Source: Laetiporus sulphureus 93-53
Lineage: Eukaryota; Basidiomycota; Agaricomycetes; Polyporales; Laetiporaceae
NCBI RefSeq assembly: GCF_001632365.1
Contig: NW_024468576.1
Location: 1 to 64,000, forward strand
Direction of reading: 5' to 3'
Length of the DNA: 64,000 bases
In this document: one piece after another, positions 10,567-21,602 of the stretch
Numbering within the stretch: position 1 is the stretch's first letter
Layout of the letters: every line of letters starts with the position of its first letter
Notes under the pieces: generated by a model
Seen by the model: only the letters and a program-made list of their open reading frames with translations
What the model was told of the DNA's origin: nothing
The model's database searches: none
Program-made: the position numbers and the translations under genes

Positions 10567-11275
10567 TGCCGGTACCGTAATTCATCCTTTTCTTTCATTT
10601 GAGACGATTCTTCTAGTGCATGCATATGATTTGTGTATCCATCGACTCTACCAGCTTCCGACGCGGGCGAACGGACGAGAGGTCAGGGAGACGTAGGCGA
10701 GGAGAGGCCCGCGGTGACGATCGCGCGTCCGAGGGTGGCGGGCTGCGACTCGTAAATTCGATCTCCCACAGGGTCCGAACTCGCCGAGACAGCGCTCCCC
10801 AGTGCCAACCATCTGGACGTACCGCGAACGAAGTCTGTCGCCGAGGACAAGGCCCCAATGATTCGGTATTTCAAAGTTTCCTTTTATGTCTGGACAGTTA
10901 CCATAGATAGTAATGTCTCACGCGATTGCATCCCCATAACCAGAAAACCCCACATCTTCTTTGCTACGCGATCCGCTGTCATGTACATGTATATTAGGGC
11001 GCCCTCCCGCCCACGAATGGAGCAGTTTATCCCCCTTGAACCAAGACTTGCGCACTCGGATCAGTATTTCGGCTGGTCACGCGCTACGTCTTCGGATAAG
11101 CCACGCGAATTAGCTCTCTCATCGAACATCCTTATCGTATTCTCGCATCGTATCTCTAGGCGACGTACATCAGCAAAAATGTCGAAGGCGGATCTGTACA
11201 TACCTACCCAAATCTGCGCAATTCTCGCAATATCTACCTCGTCTGACAGACTACATAATGCCCATGCTTATCTGT
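10567..11275 (+). repeat. Probable 3' LTR of the second Gypsy element
   Basis: The purine-rich run ggaggagacagg at 10555-10566 sits just after the pol stop and looks like a polypurine tract; TG follows at 10567. A TATA-like tgtatatta occurs near 10988. The right end is uncertain (11,255-11,280) because no second LTR is available for comparison and no clear CA plus target duplication was found. Confidence 0.45.
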
Positions 11276-11358
11276 AACCCTTTGGGGTTTGACTACCCTC
11301 ATCGGGCCAGGGCTACCACCATCGGGCCAGGACTACTGCCAGCCAGTCAGGCTATGAC

Positions 11359-11420
11359 AGGCAATTCCCTCTCCTGTCAGGCAATGTCAGGTAATGCCAG
11401 GTGAGGCCCAGGGAATGCCG
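11359..11420. repeat. Left terminal and subterminal repeats of the Plavaka element
   Basis: AGGCAATTCCC at the tip is followed by two overlapping copies of the subterminal motif, CAGGCAATG and CAGGTAATG, at about 11,379-11,396. Such arrays are the usual transposase-binding sites in CACTA-like elements. Confidence 0.65.
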
Positions 11421-11790
11421 GGCGATTTCCATCAGCTCAGGTAATGCAGGAAACCCATTGTCCAGATAGATACATTATTCACCATACAGCTTCCATTAGA
11501 ATAAACTCGATTTAATACATATTTTATTCATAATTATTACAGTGAATGCAGCAGTCATACATGCATGGAAAGAAATTTGCAATCTGTTACAAAACAGAGG
11601 TATTGGAATGAAAGGGTATGATATGCAGTACCGAGCAAAAGATTCACAAACGAGTGAGAAAGCGGACCTGTGAGCATGCAATAAAGAAAGTACAAAGGAC
11701 TGACGGTGAAATCGACACTAGTAACATAACAGTGAGCCCACAGACTCGACGGGGAAAGACAGACAACACGTACGATTTTAATCCAGTTCC

Positions 11791-13654
11791 TCAAGCTCTG
11801 AGGCTTGTACTCGCATCGACGGGCTCTTCAATCTCTGATCTACCATCCTCGCTTGACAGAGGAGGAGTGGCAACCTGCGTCATGGCACGCCTCGCAGCAC
11901 GCTGCTGCGTGAGGAGATCCAGCGAAGATGGGCCCACATATAGTTGAGCTGAGTCCTCGCTGCTTGCGCGAGGTCCCTTTCCAAATACTTCACTATAAAG
12001 AAAATATGTCAGTAACAGGCGAAGCTAATAATGGGCGAACTTACGCATTGTACCAAGCAAGTGTCTTCTCACGCCACTCGGGGTCTTCAAAGAGAGCGAG
12101 GATGAAATTGAAGAATTCTTCGCTGCAGAAGTCGTCGTCTGCCTCAGTCCATTCGGACTGGGAGTTTGCTGCAAAGCGAGCCTGCAATGAAAGTGGAATG
12201 AGATCAGGATACTAGAAATCGAAATCGTGTACCAAAGTTACAAGATACGCAATGTTGTATTCGTTGCATTCTTTCATGCGGTAATTGTAGGCGATAGGGT
12301 TATGTCCACCTCCCTTCTTGTGCTCACCAGGGACCTTGTTCCTCGGCAGTTTGCCACTGCGAGGTCTCGTGAACAGCGCTCGAAAGCACTAGATAGCGAT
12401 AAGTGTGGCAATACAGATAAACCTATCACTTACCGAAGCCAGCAGGTCACTCTTCAAGGCATTTTCATCGACAGCACACGGATTGTAACCATTCTCAGGA
12501 TAGACCATCGATGGGAGGTCTGTGGATGCAATGGGAATCTGGCCCTCGAGGACATCCTTGCAGAACCTGAAAACCTCACACTCAGATAAGATAACATTGG
12601 CAGAAAGGTGAGTAACTTCTCGGGGTCCTCATCGAAGTGTTCGCGTATTCGACGAGGGCATAAAAGACGTGCAGTCGCGAAGTGATGGAATCCTCGTGCT
12701 TCCTTCGGATGCTCAGAGTCGATGTACGGAACGTTTCTGATTGTCGGAACAAATCTTAATATGTTCTTCTTTACATTGCTGAGGTCGTCCGTGCGCGCCG
12801 AACGGGCCTTGCGAGACAGCTTGAGAAGAAAGATGTGTATTGTGAGTAATTAAATTCATAAGCTGCAGCGACTCACGAAGGTGGCGAAGTGAACAAGGTC
12901 TTCTGGCTCGTTCTCAAAGTGCGGAACAAGCTTCGCCAGGCCAGGTATGATCCTCAGGAGAGTGCTGTAATGCTCTATGAGCTTCGAAGCACTCTCATCA
13001 TCACTAAACACTTTGTAAGCACTGCATATATGCATATATATGCGCTCTGGAGTGCAGGAAATAAGTTATAATGTGATAGACTCACAGATAAGGCCAGTCG
13101 GTGAGATCCCATGCATCCTTAGCTACACCATGACATGCTATGCCGACTTGCAGAGTCTGGAGAATGTCAATGAAAGGCCCCATGGCTCGAGGGATGAAAC
13201 GGGCTGCATCACTCCATACGTCAAGCTTGCTCCTGCGTGGGACATTAGTACTGAACTCGCAACAACAAATGACTTACTTGTCTGCCTTGCTATAGTGCAT
13301 CTCACGGATGAGCTTCTCGAAATGCCTCGGCTCGATGCCATCATCCTCCTGCTCCTCGTCTTCCTGTTGATCATCTTCATCTTGCTGGTTATCTTGTCCA
13401 GTGCTGTGCGAACGCGGCCTACATGGGACATCGTCATCGAAGAGATGTTCAACTAAGCGAGTGCTCGTTTGTGGTCTAGTACGATCACGTCGAATGTCTT
13501 CCTCTTCATCGCTGTAGATTCTTGCTCGTGCCTTCTTGGGTGGTGGACGATCGTCATGGAGCTGAGGCATGGGGCGCTTTTGCAACGCTTTTGCACCCTT
13601 TGAGTGATTTTTGGACTTGCTGGAATGCTTCGCTGCGTGAGAAGAGTTGGCCAT
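11791..13654 (-). CDS. DUF6698-family protein carried by the transposon
   Basis: The function is unknown; proteins of this family accompany Plavaka-type elements in many Agaricomycetes. The ATG is at 13654-13652. Exon 1 (to 13278) encodes a Lys/Arg- and then Asp/Glu-rich tail with a likely nuclear signal (P-P-P-K-K-A-R-A-R). About seven further short exons follow. They carry motifs I expect in DUF6698: A-R-G-F-H-H-F-A-T-A-R-L-L-C-P, I-P-I-A-S-T-D-L-P-S-M-V-Y, C-F-R-A-L-F-T-R-P and F-C-S-E-E-F-F-N-F-I. The last exon ends at TGA 11793-11791. All junctions I tested keep the frame with GT-AG introns and no stop was seen, unlike the neighbouring transposase. Confidence 0.7.
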
Positions 13655-13829
13655 ATGTTGATGCCGAGGAGGCTTGGCTGAGATTGAGCTGAGAGATATT
13701 TCTTCGAGATAGAGAGTGAAATGAGATCGCATCAGTGCCTGAACGCATTTATACTTCATTCTGGCATTTGCCGTGAGCAGACTATATGCGCCTCTCAATG
13801 CACGCGTCACCCAGATTACTGAGCCCATC

Positions 13830-14485
13830 ATGCAACACCTCTCTGCACTTGATATCGAGACAATTTCTGCTATGTCTGCTGTTCCAACTGCCATCACCGA
13901 CCTTCAGCGAGTTTCATCCCGACTACACTTCGCACTGGGCAAGATCGGAACCTTTTCTAACGTCGTCACGAAGATCACTCGAGGTGCTCACCGCTCAATT
14001 GCCCATCCTCGCATCTGCTCAGCTTCACGCACTCTTATTCGGCTGGCCTCTGCCTCTATAATCCTTGCACTCTCTTTGGTTCGCCATGCAAAGGGCAATC
14101 TTGATACAAGCGAGTGCATTGGACGCTATCAGCGCATCTTGCAGGACCTGGAGAGTGCCGTAGAAGATGTGGATAAACTGGAGTATGAGGCTGAGAGGGA
14201 AGGATATATTCCTATTCCAGAGGACTTTCTTTCCGGGCCAAGGTAAGCATTCATAATGAGTACTTAAGCAATTAGAAGTCTCATGGCAGTAGGAGCGATA
14301 ACATCCGTATCTACAAAGAGTGTCAGTGTTCATGCCACCTCAAGCCACGCTCGATGCCTGTATTTCCACCTGGAAGTATATTCGGACCATCCGGCTTTGC
14401 AGGTCATGGGAGGCACGATCATCCGGTGGGCAAGATGCCAATGGAGGAGGCTGTCAAGTATTTGAAGTCCATTGGCCATGTTTAA
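13830..14485 (+). CDS. Small transposon-borne protein of unknown function
   Basis: Two exons (13830-14242 and 14293-14485) give a 201-residue protein; the intron GTAAGC...TAG restores the frame exactly. I recognise no domain. The first ~90 residues look helical and the middle is acidic (L-E-S-A-V-E-D-V-D-K-L-E). The last 50 residues contain C-Q-C-S-C-H, then G-P-S-G-F-A-G-H-G-R-H-D-H-P, then a predicted helix. The Cys/His cluster could bind a metal. It is divergent from the DUF6698 gene with 175 bp between the ATGs, so the two may share a promoter. An upstream GTG-initiated frame exists, but ATG 13830 is the first methionine. Confidence 0.55.
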
Positions 14486-14572
14486 TGCGTACATCTCGTC
14501 TTACACTAGTGTTCTTTGTAATTACTGCTTGTAATTGTCTCATTGATCTCGCCTTATAGTACTGGATTTGAC

Positions 14573-16268
14573 GATCACTTCACCTGCAAGCGAACTTAGC
14601 GCCTATGAGTAAGCGCCCGTACACAACGAATTGTAGGGCGTTACCGTCAATCGAAATCACTTCAAAAAGCTTTCAACCCTTTCATTTCACGCTGGCTTCG
14701 TACGTCGCACACCGTGGTCGCCCCGTCCGATCACTGAAACGAAGATCACCCGCTGCAAAACCAACCGCGACCGACGCGCACCATCGGACTTCAAGAACCT
14801 CCGCGCGCTGAGGACATCGCCCTGTAAGTCTCGTCCGCGCATTCGCTGCACAACGCACTCACGCCAGCCTGCGCAGACGTTCGCGCAGACGTTTCGCAAT
14901 CCCAAGGTACGTTATGGACCGACGGGCACAGCGTGACCTCACGTCGCGAGACGCATATGAATGTTTTCAGGCCATATCGAAAGATGGAAGGAGGAAATAT
15001 ATTTCGTGGACGAAGGGAATGTGAATGAGGTTAAATAGCTTGCGATGACGTACCTTGGACCGATGGGGGCATACGTGAACCGCGTTCCCGACACCCTACA
15101 ACAGAGCGTGTAGCCACGAAGGACCGACGATGCACGGGAGCGAGCTCGCAGAGTTGAGAGATGAGTACTAAACGCAATGCACGCATAGCTGAGCCGCCTG
15201 CCGGCAAAACCGCTATCGCATCTGGGTTCGTGTGTTAGAAGGACATCTATGTGAAGGCTACGCAGCTAGCGCCATCGCCGCCTTCTCTCCTTGCCTGCTG
15301 AACCCCTTTCCGCTAAGCCTGCTGATAGAGCATCCAGTGCGGTGCGTGCTGCTTGAGAGAGGAAGGGCACGGGAGTATGTCGTCGTCGCGACACGAGGTC
15401 AGTACGCGTCCAGGCTTAGCCTTTCCATGAGACGCGAGTCGGAGTTGGAGATGCGAGTGAGTAGGGTGCGCGAGCGTGAGCGATGAACGTCGACTGTAAG
15501 AGCTCAAGTAGAGATGCGTGGTTCACGTAGAGCAACTTGGCGACTCACCGCGAGCATCGCGAGCGTCAGGATCGAGCGATGGAGCGAGTGCGCGCACAGG
15601 AAAGTCGCAACGGCACGCGAGCGCTGTATTCGTGCACAAGAGGAACATCTATGTGAAGGCTACGCACCTAGCGCCATCGCCGCCTTTTCGCCCTGCCTGC
15701 CGAATCCTCTCCCACATAGAGCATCCGGTGCGGTGCGCCTCGGCCTGTTCTCATCTCACGAGCTGCCGACCGTGCTGCTTGCAGGGAGGAAGGGCACGGG
15801 AGTACGTCGTCGTCGCACCATGAGGTCAGTGCGCGTCTGGGCTTAGCCTTTCCATGAAACGTGAGTTCGACTTGGAGATGTCAGCGAGTACGTGCGCGAG
15901 CGTGAGCGATGAACGTCGACTGTAAGAGCTCAAGTAGAGATGCGTGGTTCACGTAGAGCAACTTGGCGATTGACCGCGAGCGTCAGACGTGGCCGTGAGC
16001 GTCAGGACCGAGTGATGGAGCGAAAGCGTGCATGAGAAAGTCGCAGCGGCGCGCGAGCGGTTATTCGAGAGTACATCGAGTCGACGGCGGGAAGGGGCAG
16101 AGGCCGTTTCAGCGGGGACGCGCACACAAGAGCAGTGATTGAACGCGTCAGAGGGATCACTTCACCTGCAAGCGAACTTAGCGCCTATGAGTAAGCGCCC
16201 GTACACAACGAATTGTAGGGTGTTTACCGTCAATCGAAATCACTTCAAAAAGCTTTCAACCCTTTCAT
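14573..16268. repeat. 1.5 kb insert flanked by 113-bp direct repeats inside the transposon
   Basis: The segment 14,573-14,685 is repeated at 16,155-16,268 with only a substitution and a one-base insertion near its middle. The DNA between contains no supportable gene but has its own tandem structure: a unit of about 400-425 bp occurs twice. The block with gtgaaggctacgca recurs at 15,252 and 15,654. The block with gtcgactgtaagagctcaag recurs at 15,490 and 15,916. The arrangement is consistent with a local duplication or with an insertion that used long direct repeats. It lies between the small accessory gene and the transposase and may have displaced their regulatory DNA. Confidence 0.7.
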
Positions 16269-16490
16269 GTGGCATCCATCACTCTGTCAAAATCATTTAT
16301 TTCGCTCCTGACAATGGACATCACCCGCCATGTCCGTGTCAAGGGCATTGGATGCGATCACGTGATCTAAGCCTCCACGTCGCGACACGCGTCTTGAAGT
16401 CATCAATTCAATTCTGAGCTCTCCGCTACTCACTCACTCCGCTATTCATTCTCTTTGCTGCTTCATCCACATACTCTAGAAGCTGAGACG

Positions 16491-19400
16491 ATGCCTAATT
16501 CTATCTGCTATGCCTGCAATAAGGCCTGTAAAGATGCCCGTGGACTCACACTGCACTACAAGGTCTGCAAAGCAATCAAGGCAGCTACTGTTGCCTCCGT
16601 AAAGAAGCGCGTAGCAAAGAAGGAGGCAGACAGGGCATCCAAGGTTCCAAGGCTAGCAGATGTAGAGCAGGATAGAGTGGTAATGGAAGAGCAAGTGAAC
16701 ATTGTGAGTTATAGCTAAGATTGAAGCGTGAATCCTTAATGACCTTAGTAGCCGGATGAGCCTCCTTTGGAATTTCTTGAAGGCTCATCTACAGGAATAG
16801 TGTCTCATGAAGATCCACCCATTTCTCTCAGCCGCAGTGGTCGCAGAAGACGTGCACCTCGTGCCCTTGAGGACTTTCTTCCATCCACCACATGCGGTCT
16901 ACCAGCTCATATAGCACGACCTCCAACTGCTGCTCCTTCTCACCTGAAACAAACTCATGCTGTCACTGTGGAGGAGGTTCCCGATGAATCCGACATCTCA
17001 CAGATGCCTCCAGTCACAGTACTTGAGCACGATATGATGCCAAACGTGTTTGGTGTATTCCGTCGCTATGCATCCAAGCCGACCAGTATGGCTTGTGACA
17101 TCACATCTCTCGATGACACTTGTGACTCTCCTCATCTGGCCAAGAACAAAGGCAAAGAGCGAGCGTGAGAATGGTACCACCCCTTCCAGAACCCCACTAT
17201 CGCTCGTGTTGTCATGTGGGGGAACACAGGTTCCAACCTGAAGTCCAACAAAGAGCTCAATCGACTTGTGCATGATGTCATTCTGGCTGACGACTTTAAC
17301 CCTGACGATCTTCATGGCTTTCGAGCTTCAAAAGAACTCTCTCGCTTGGATTCTACAGACTCCGGTGACAGTTTCTTCTCTGCTTCTGCAGGCTGGAGAA
17401 AGTACTCCGTCAAGATACCCGTGCCAAAAGAGAAGGTCAAGCTACCTGAGGAAAATGCTCCTACATTCGAAGTGGGAGATATTCATATGCGTCGTCTTAT
17501 CGATATCATTCGGGAGGTCTGTGAGGATCCTGATGCAAAGACGTACAACTGGCGGCCATTCAAGGAGTTCTGGCAATGTCCGAAGGATGACGGCTGCACT
17601 TCAAGAGGATCCTCAGTAGACCAGATGCCAGCTGAGACAGAGAATGTACGCATCTATAGTGAGCTCTACAATTCGGATGTGATGCTCGAGGAAGACGCAA
17701 AGATTCATGCACAACCTCGTGAACCTGGAGATCCAGATGACGTGGAGCCTGCTGTTGTTCCAATCATGCTGTAGTCAGATGCTACACATCTTGCCAACTT
17801 TGGCACAGCTTCCCTCTGGCCCATCTATGCTTACTTTGGCTTTCAGTCAAAGTATCAGCGTGCCCAGCGACACTCGCGTTCATCACACCATCTTGCCTAT
17901 ATACCTAAAGTACGTCATACTTGTTTCTCATGTCGTCTGATTGAAAAAGCTTATCGTCACCTATAGTTACCTGACGACTTTCAAGACTGGTACGAGGAGA
18001 CATATGGGGAGCCTGCAAGTGCAGATGTCCTTCGCTTTTGCAGACGTGAGCTGTATCATGTGATCTGGCTACTTCAGCTGGATCCTGAGTTTATGCATGC
18101 CTATGAACATGGAATTCTTCTTCGTTGTGGAGATGGAGTCCTTCGTCGACTATTTCTGAGGTTCTTTACATATTCTGCAGATTATCCTGAGAAGTAAGTG
18201 ATATAGGGTTTATTTTCATTATTTATTGTACTGACTTCTCACAAGGATACTTCTTGCATGCATCCGCTATCTTGCACAATGCCCGTGCCCACGCTGTCTC
18301 ATCAAGAAGGCTGACATTCCAGATATGGGTTCGCATATGGACATGCTCCGACGGGCAAAGTTTCGTGCAGATTCACACCCTGTACAGTATGATATTATGA
18401 AGACGCGACGTTGGATATTCGAGAAGGGCTATGGCCCCGGAAGCAAACACATCGCAAATGTCTTAGATCGCTACTCATTGGTGCCAAGCAGGGTACGTTT
18501 AATGCATGTCTATTATACGATCTTCGACATTGATTGTTTTATTATTTGTTCTAGAGCGCATTCTCTATTCGTTTATCAGAGTTTGACTTCTACCCAATGT
18601 TCGTAGTCGACCTCATGCATGAATTCGAGCTTGGTGTTTGGAAAGCGATCCTCACACATCTGCTGCAGATCCTCTATGCCGAGGGTAACAACACAATTCA
18701 GAGATTCAACAAGAGGCACGTATTGACTGTTCTCCCTTGCTGACTGGCTTCTCACTTTTCACTAGGTTTCGCAAGGTTCCAACGTTTGGACGAGACACAG
18801 TTCGTCGCTTAGGCAACAATGTGTCAGGCTTGAAAAAGCTTGCTGCGCGTGACTATGAAGACATCCTTCAGGTATATTTCTCTCCATTCTGCGCTCAGCA
18901 AGGCTCTAAATATGATTGTTTATGTTGCAGTGCATAATTCCGGTTATTGAAAAGCTCCTGCCAGCTCCTCACAATGAGATGATAATTGATGTTCTCTTCG
19001 AACTAGCTACATGGCATGCCCATGCGAAGCTCCGTTTACACACGTCAAAAAGTCTTCTGCTGTTCCGCCAGTCAACAAAACGTCTTGGTATGGTTGTACG
19101 CCAGTTCCGCGATACAACATGCGACGCATATCACACCATGGAGCTGCCAAAGGAAGAGGCTGCACGTGGACGTCGAGAAGCTGCGATGAGTGCTAACGTG
19201 AAGTTGTCTGCGACTCGGAAGCAAAACGCAGCTGCACCGAGGGGTCCCAAAGTGAAGAAACTCAATCTGCAGACTTACAAGTGGCACGCACTGCCTGACT
19301 ATCCACCAACCATCGAACGATATGGAACTACAGACAACTACACATCTCAAATCGTATGTACCATCATTTTTTGCGTAATATTCAAATGAATGACATGGTT

Positions 19401-20907
19401 ATCTAACTTGATAGGGTGAGGAGGAACATCGGACAGTCAAGACGGACTACAATAGGACGAACAAGAACAATGCCACAGGTCAGATAGCAAGACGGCAGCA
19501 TCATAAGATGGCATTGCACCGAATCCAGCGAAGTGACGATAGACTATCCCATGAGAAGAAGAAAAAACTACTGCGAGCCAAGAAGAAGGTCAACTGCGAT
19601 AAGGAATGGAATTCCTCAGATTCGAGGAACAAAGGAAGTTCGCTAGGCACCGCTGTGCTACGTGGAGCAACACTCGATTTTGCAGTTGACGAGCCACTTC
19701 CTTTTACATCTCCTGAAGCACACTTTCACATTTCCGACTCACAGAGGTATTCCGAAGATATTACCTCATGGCTTCAATCAAACAGAAACGACCCTGCCTG
19801 CGCAGTAAGCATTTCATCTGTCATGGGTTCTAAATGCTGACATTTTCACAGAATTTCCTTCCGCTCCTCAAGGACCACATCCTTGGTCGCTTGCGTGGGC
19901 GTCCATATGATGGCGATGAAAGAGGTTTTTCTCACCAGGATCACCACACGATGATCTTCGAGAAAAACCGAATGTATTTCCATAAGGTATTGCGAGTCAA
20001 CTACACTACATATGATATGCGCCGCATGCAAGATTCCATCAATCCACGCACCCACCCAAATATTATGGTTGCTGCACACGAAGAAGACGACGACGATAAT
20101 CCTGAGGCAAGCAAGCATCCATACTGGTATGCTCGCATCATCGGTATCTTCCATGTCAACGTAAGGCATACTGGACCATTCCGAACATCAGATGAAGTAC
20201 AACGAATGGAGGTTCTCTGGGTTCGCTGGTACGGACGAGACGTTGATGCTCTAGGAGGCTTCGAGACACGGCGTCTGCATCGCATTGGATTCGCTGACGG
20301 CAGCGATCCTAACGCATTCAGGTTTCTCAATCCTGCAGTCATCATACGAGCTGCACACATCATCCCAGCATTCGCTTATGGAAGGACAGCAGACTTGCTA
20401 CCAGCGTCGCCCTGTGCAAGACTGCCGGAGGAAGAAGATATGGACTATGAATTTTATTACGTGAATATGTGAGTTGCTCATTTTCTATGCTATGATCTAT
20501 ATTTTACTCGTCTGTTTTATCTGTTTGATAGGTTTGTTGATCGCGACATGTTCATGCGCTATCTAGGCGGTGGTATAGGACACAAAGGTACTGTCGTGCA
20601 CATACCTGTATGTCCCACAGAAGCATCCGATGAAGTCGAAGACAATGAAATGGATAGATCAACCGCGGGTTCCAATGATACATCGGCTGTGCAAGATGAC
20701 TCGGAGGGCCGCAGTGTTAGCGAAGAAGATGGGATGGAGGAGGAACTCGAAGATGAGGAGCTCGACTATGGCTACATGCTTGACGAAGATGACGACGACG
20801 ATGGTCTCGAGGCAGCGATAGTGGGAGACATTGAACCCGAAGATGGCGAGGACCTTGTGTTGGATGATGAGGATGATGATAATGACATCCCTTTTGCGGC
20901 ACTATAG
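16491..20907 (+). pseudogene. Plavaka transposase, multi-exon, two in-frame stops
   Basis: The enzyme would cut and paste the element. ATG 16491 opens with a C2HC-like finger (C-Y-A-C, later H and C). Family landmarks follow in order: L-N-R-L-V-H-D-V-I-L-A-D-D-F, S-D-A-T-H-L-A-N-F-G-T-A-S-L-W-P, C-P-C-P-R-C-L, D-L-M-H-E-F-E-L-G-V-W, G-E-E-E-H-R-T, then Y-T-T-Y-D-M-R-R and Y-Y-V-N-M-F-V-D-R-D-M. The end is an Asp/Glu-rich tail. About ten exons join cleanly with GT-AG introns, except one GC donor near 18,715. Two stops break it: TGA at 17166-17168 and TAG at 17772-17774, where the family normally has Trp before S-D-A-T-H. The rest is open, so inactivation looks recent. Confidence 0.85.
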
Positions 20908-21169
20908 TAAGTAATCATTTCTTAGTGGCGGTTTGCTCTTTTTGGGACCTGATGGTAGTACATGTACTACGTCCTTGTGTGTTTGCACGAGAGTCACACT
21001 AGGCCAGTAAATCTTAATAATATTATCTTATGCTCGTAGTTTTATTCGCATCAGTACAAGGACATCTACACTGCTGAGACTATCTGAAAAGACTCCGGAC
21101 ATGATAGAGAACGAGTGGAAAACCCGATATATACCGTGCCATTATCTGTGGATACCTGTTGAATACTAG

Positions 21170-21294
21170 TCAGATAATGCCAGACAGAGTCAGGCAATGC
21201 ATACCTGTCTGGGATAATTAGCCGGACACTATGAGACATTGCCTGACATTATCTGACATTGTCTGGCATTGTCATATTGCGGGGGGAATTGCCT
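21170..21294. repeat. Right terminal and subterminal repeats of the Plavaka element
   Basis: CATTGCCTGACATTATC and similar variants occur at about 21,236-21,275, inverted relative to the left end. A further pair of AGATAATG/CAGGCAATG copies lies at 21,172-21,200, and the perfect 11-bp tip closes the element at 21,294. The right array is longer than the left one. Confidence 0.65.
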
Positions 21295-21602
21295 ACCTAA
21301 GTCTGTGTTATCGGCCCAGATCGGTGTTCGACATTTTTGCTGATGTACTACTCTGTACTCTACTCGACCAGCGCGGTTTCTACGTCGACGACCCACCGAA
21401 CGCTGCCGCGTATCTAGGCAACAATCCCCTCTTCACCGGAGAGGCTTTGTACCTTACAGCCTTCTGATACACATGCGAGCGCCGCAACCCTTCAAAAGGT
21501 TATGAGCCTCTGCCACTCACACTAAGCCAAGAAGGGACTTACTGGAGTCGCTAACGCCTCTTCGCTCGCTTCTCGCACACATCCGCTGCACGCCGCACCA
21601 TC

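Larger units (their letters stand above)
7661..11275 (+). mobile_element. Second Ty3/Gypsy element, 5'-truncated and decayed
   Basis: Only the 3' half is present: end of reverse transcriptase, RNase H, integrase, then a probable LTR. It starts abruptly where the LINE 5' end lies, so the LINE probably inserted into this older element and the 5' half may lie left of the window. It runs on the plus strand, opposite to both other retroelements. The right boundary is not sharply defined. Confidence 0.75.
11359..21294. mobile_element. Plavaka/KDZ-type DNA transposon with accessory genes
   Basis: Perfect 11-bp inverted ends AGGCAATTCCC (11,359-11,369) and GGGAATTGCCT (21,284-21,294) bound a 9.9 kb unit. 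Just inside each end are clustered copies of a CAGGYAATG-like motif, in inverted orientation at the two ends. The dinucleotide ac flanks both sides and could be a 2-bp target duplication, but that match is weak. Inside are a DUF6698 gene (minus), a small gene of unknown function (plus) and a multi-exon Plavaka transposase (plus). Plavaka elements are usually placed with the CACTA/KDZ groups of DNA transposons. Coding content and ends agree, so I am confident of the unit and less sure of the exact end base. Confidence 0.8.

Noticed and set aside
11281..11358. Short repeats (atcgggccagg twice) next to the Plavaka left end, considered as CRISPR-like or as the element's tip
   Set aside because: Only two copies, and this is a eukaryotic window; the inverted tip is better placed at 11,359.
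17165..17190. Intron to explain the TGA at 17166 in the transposase (donor GTGAGA)
   Set aside because: The nearest usable acceptor would give an intron of about 25 bp, too short; the sequence on both sides stays in frame, so a simple stop mutation fits better.
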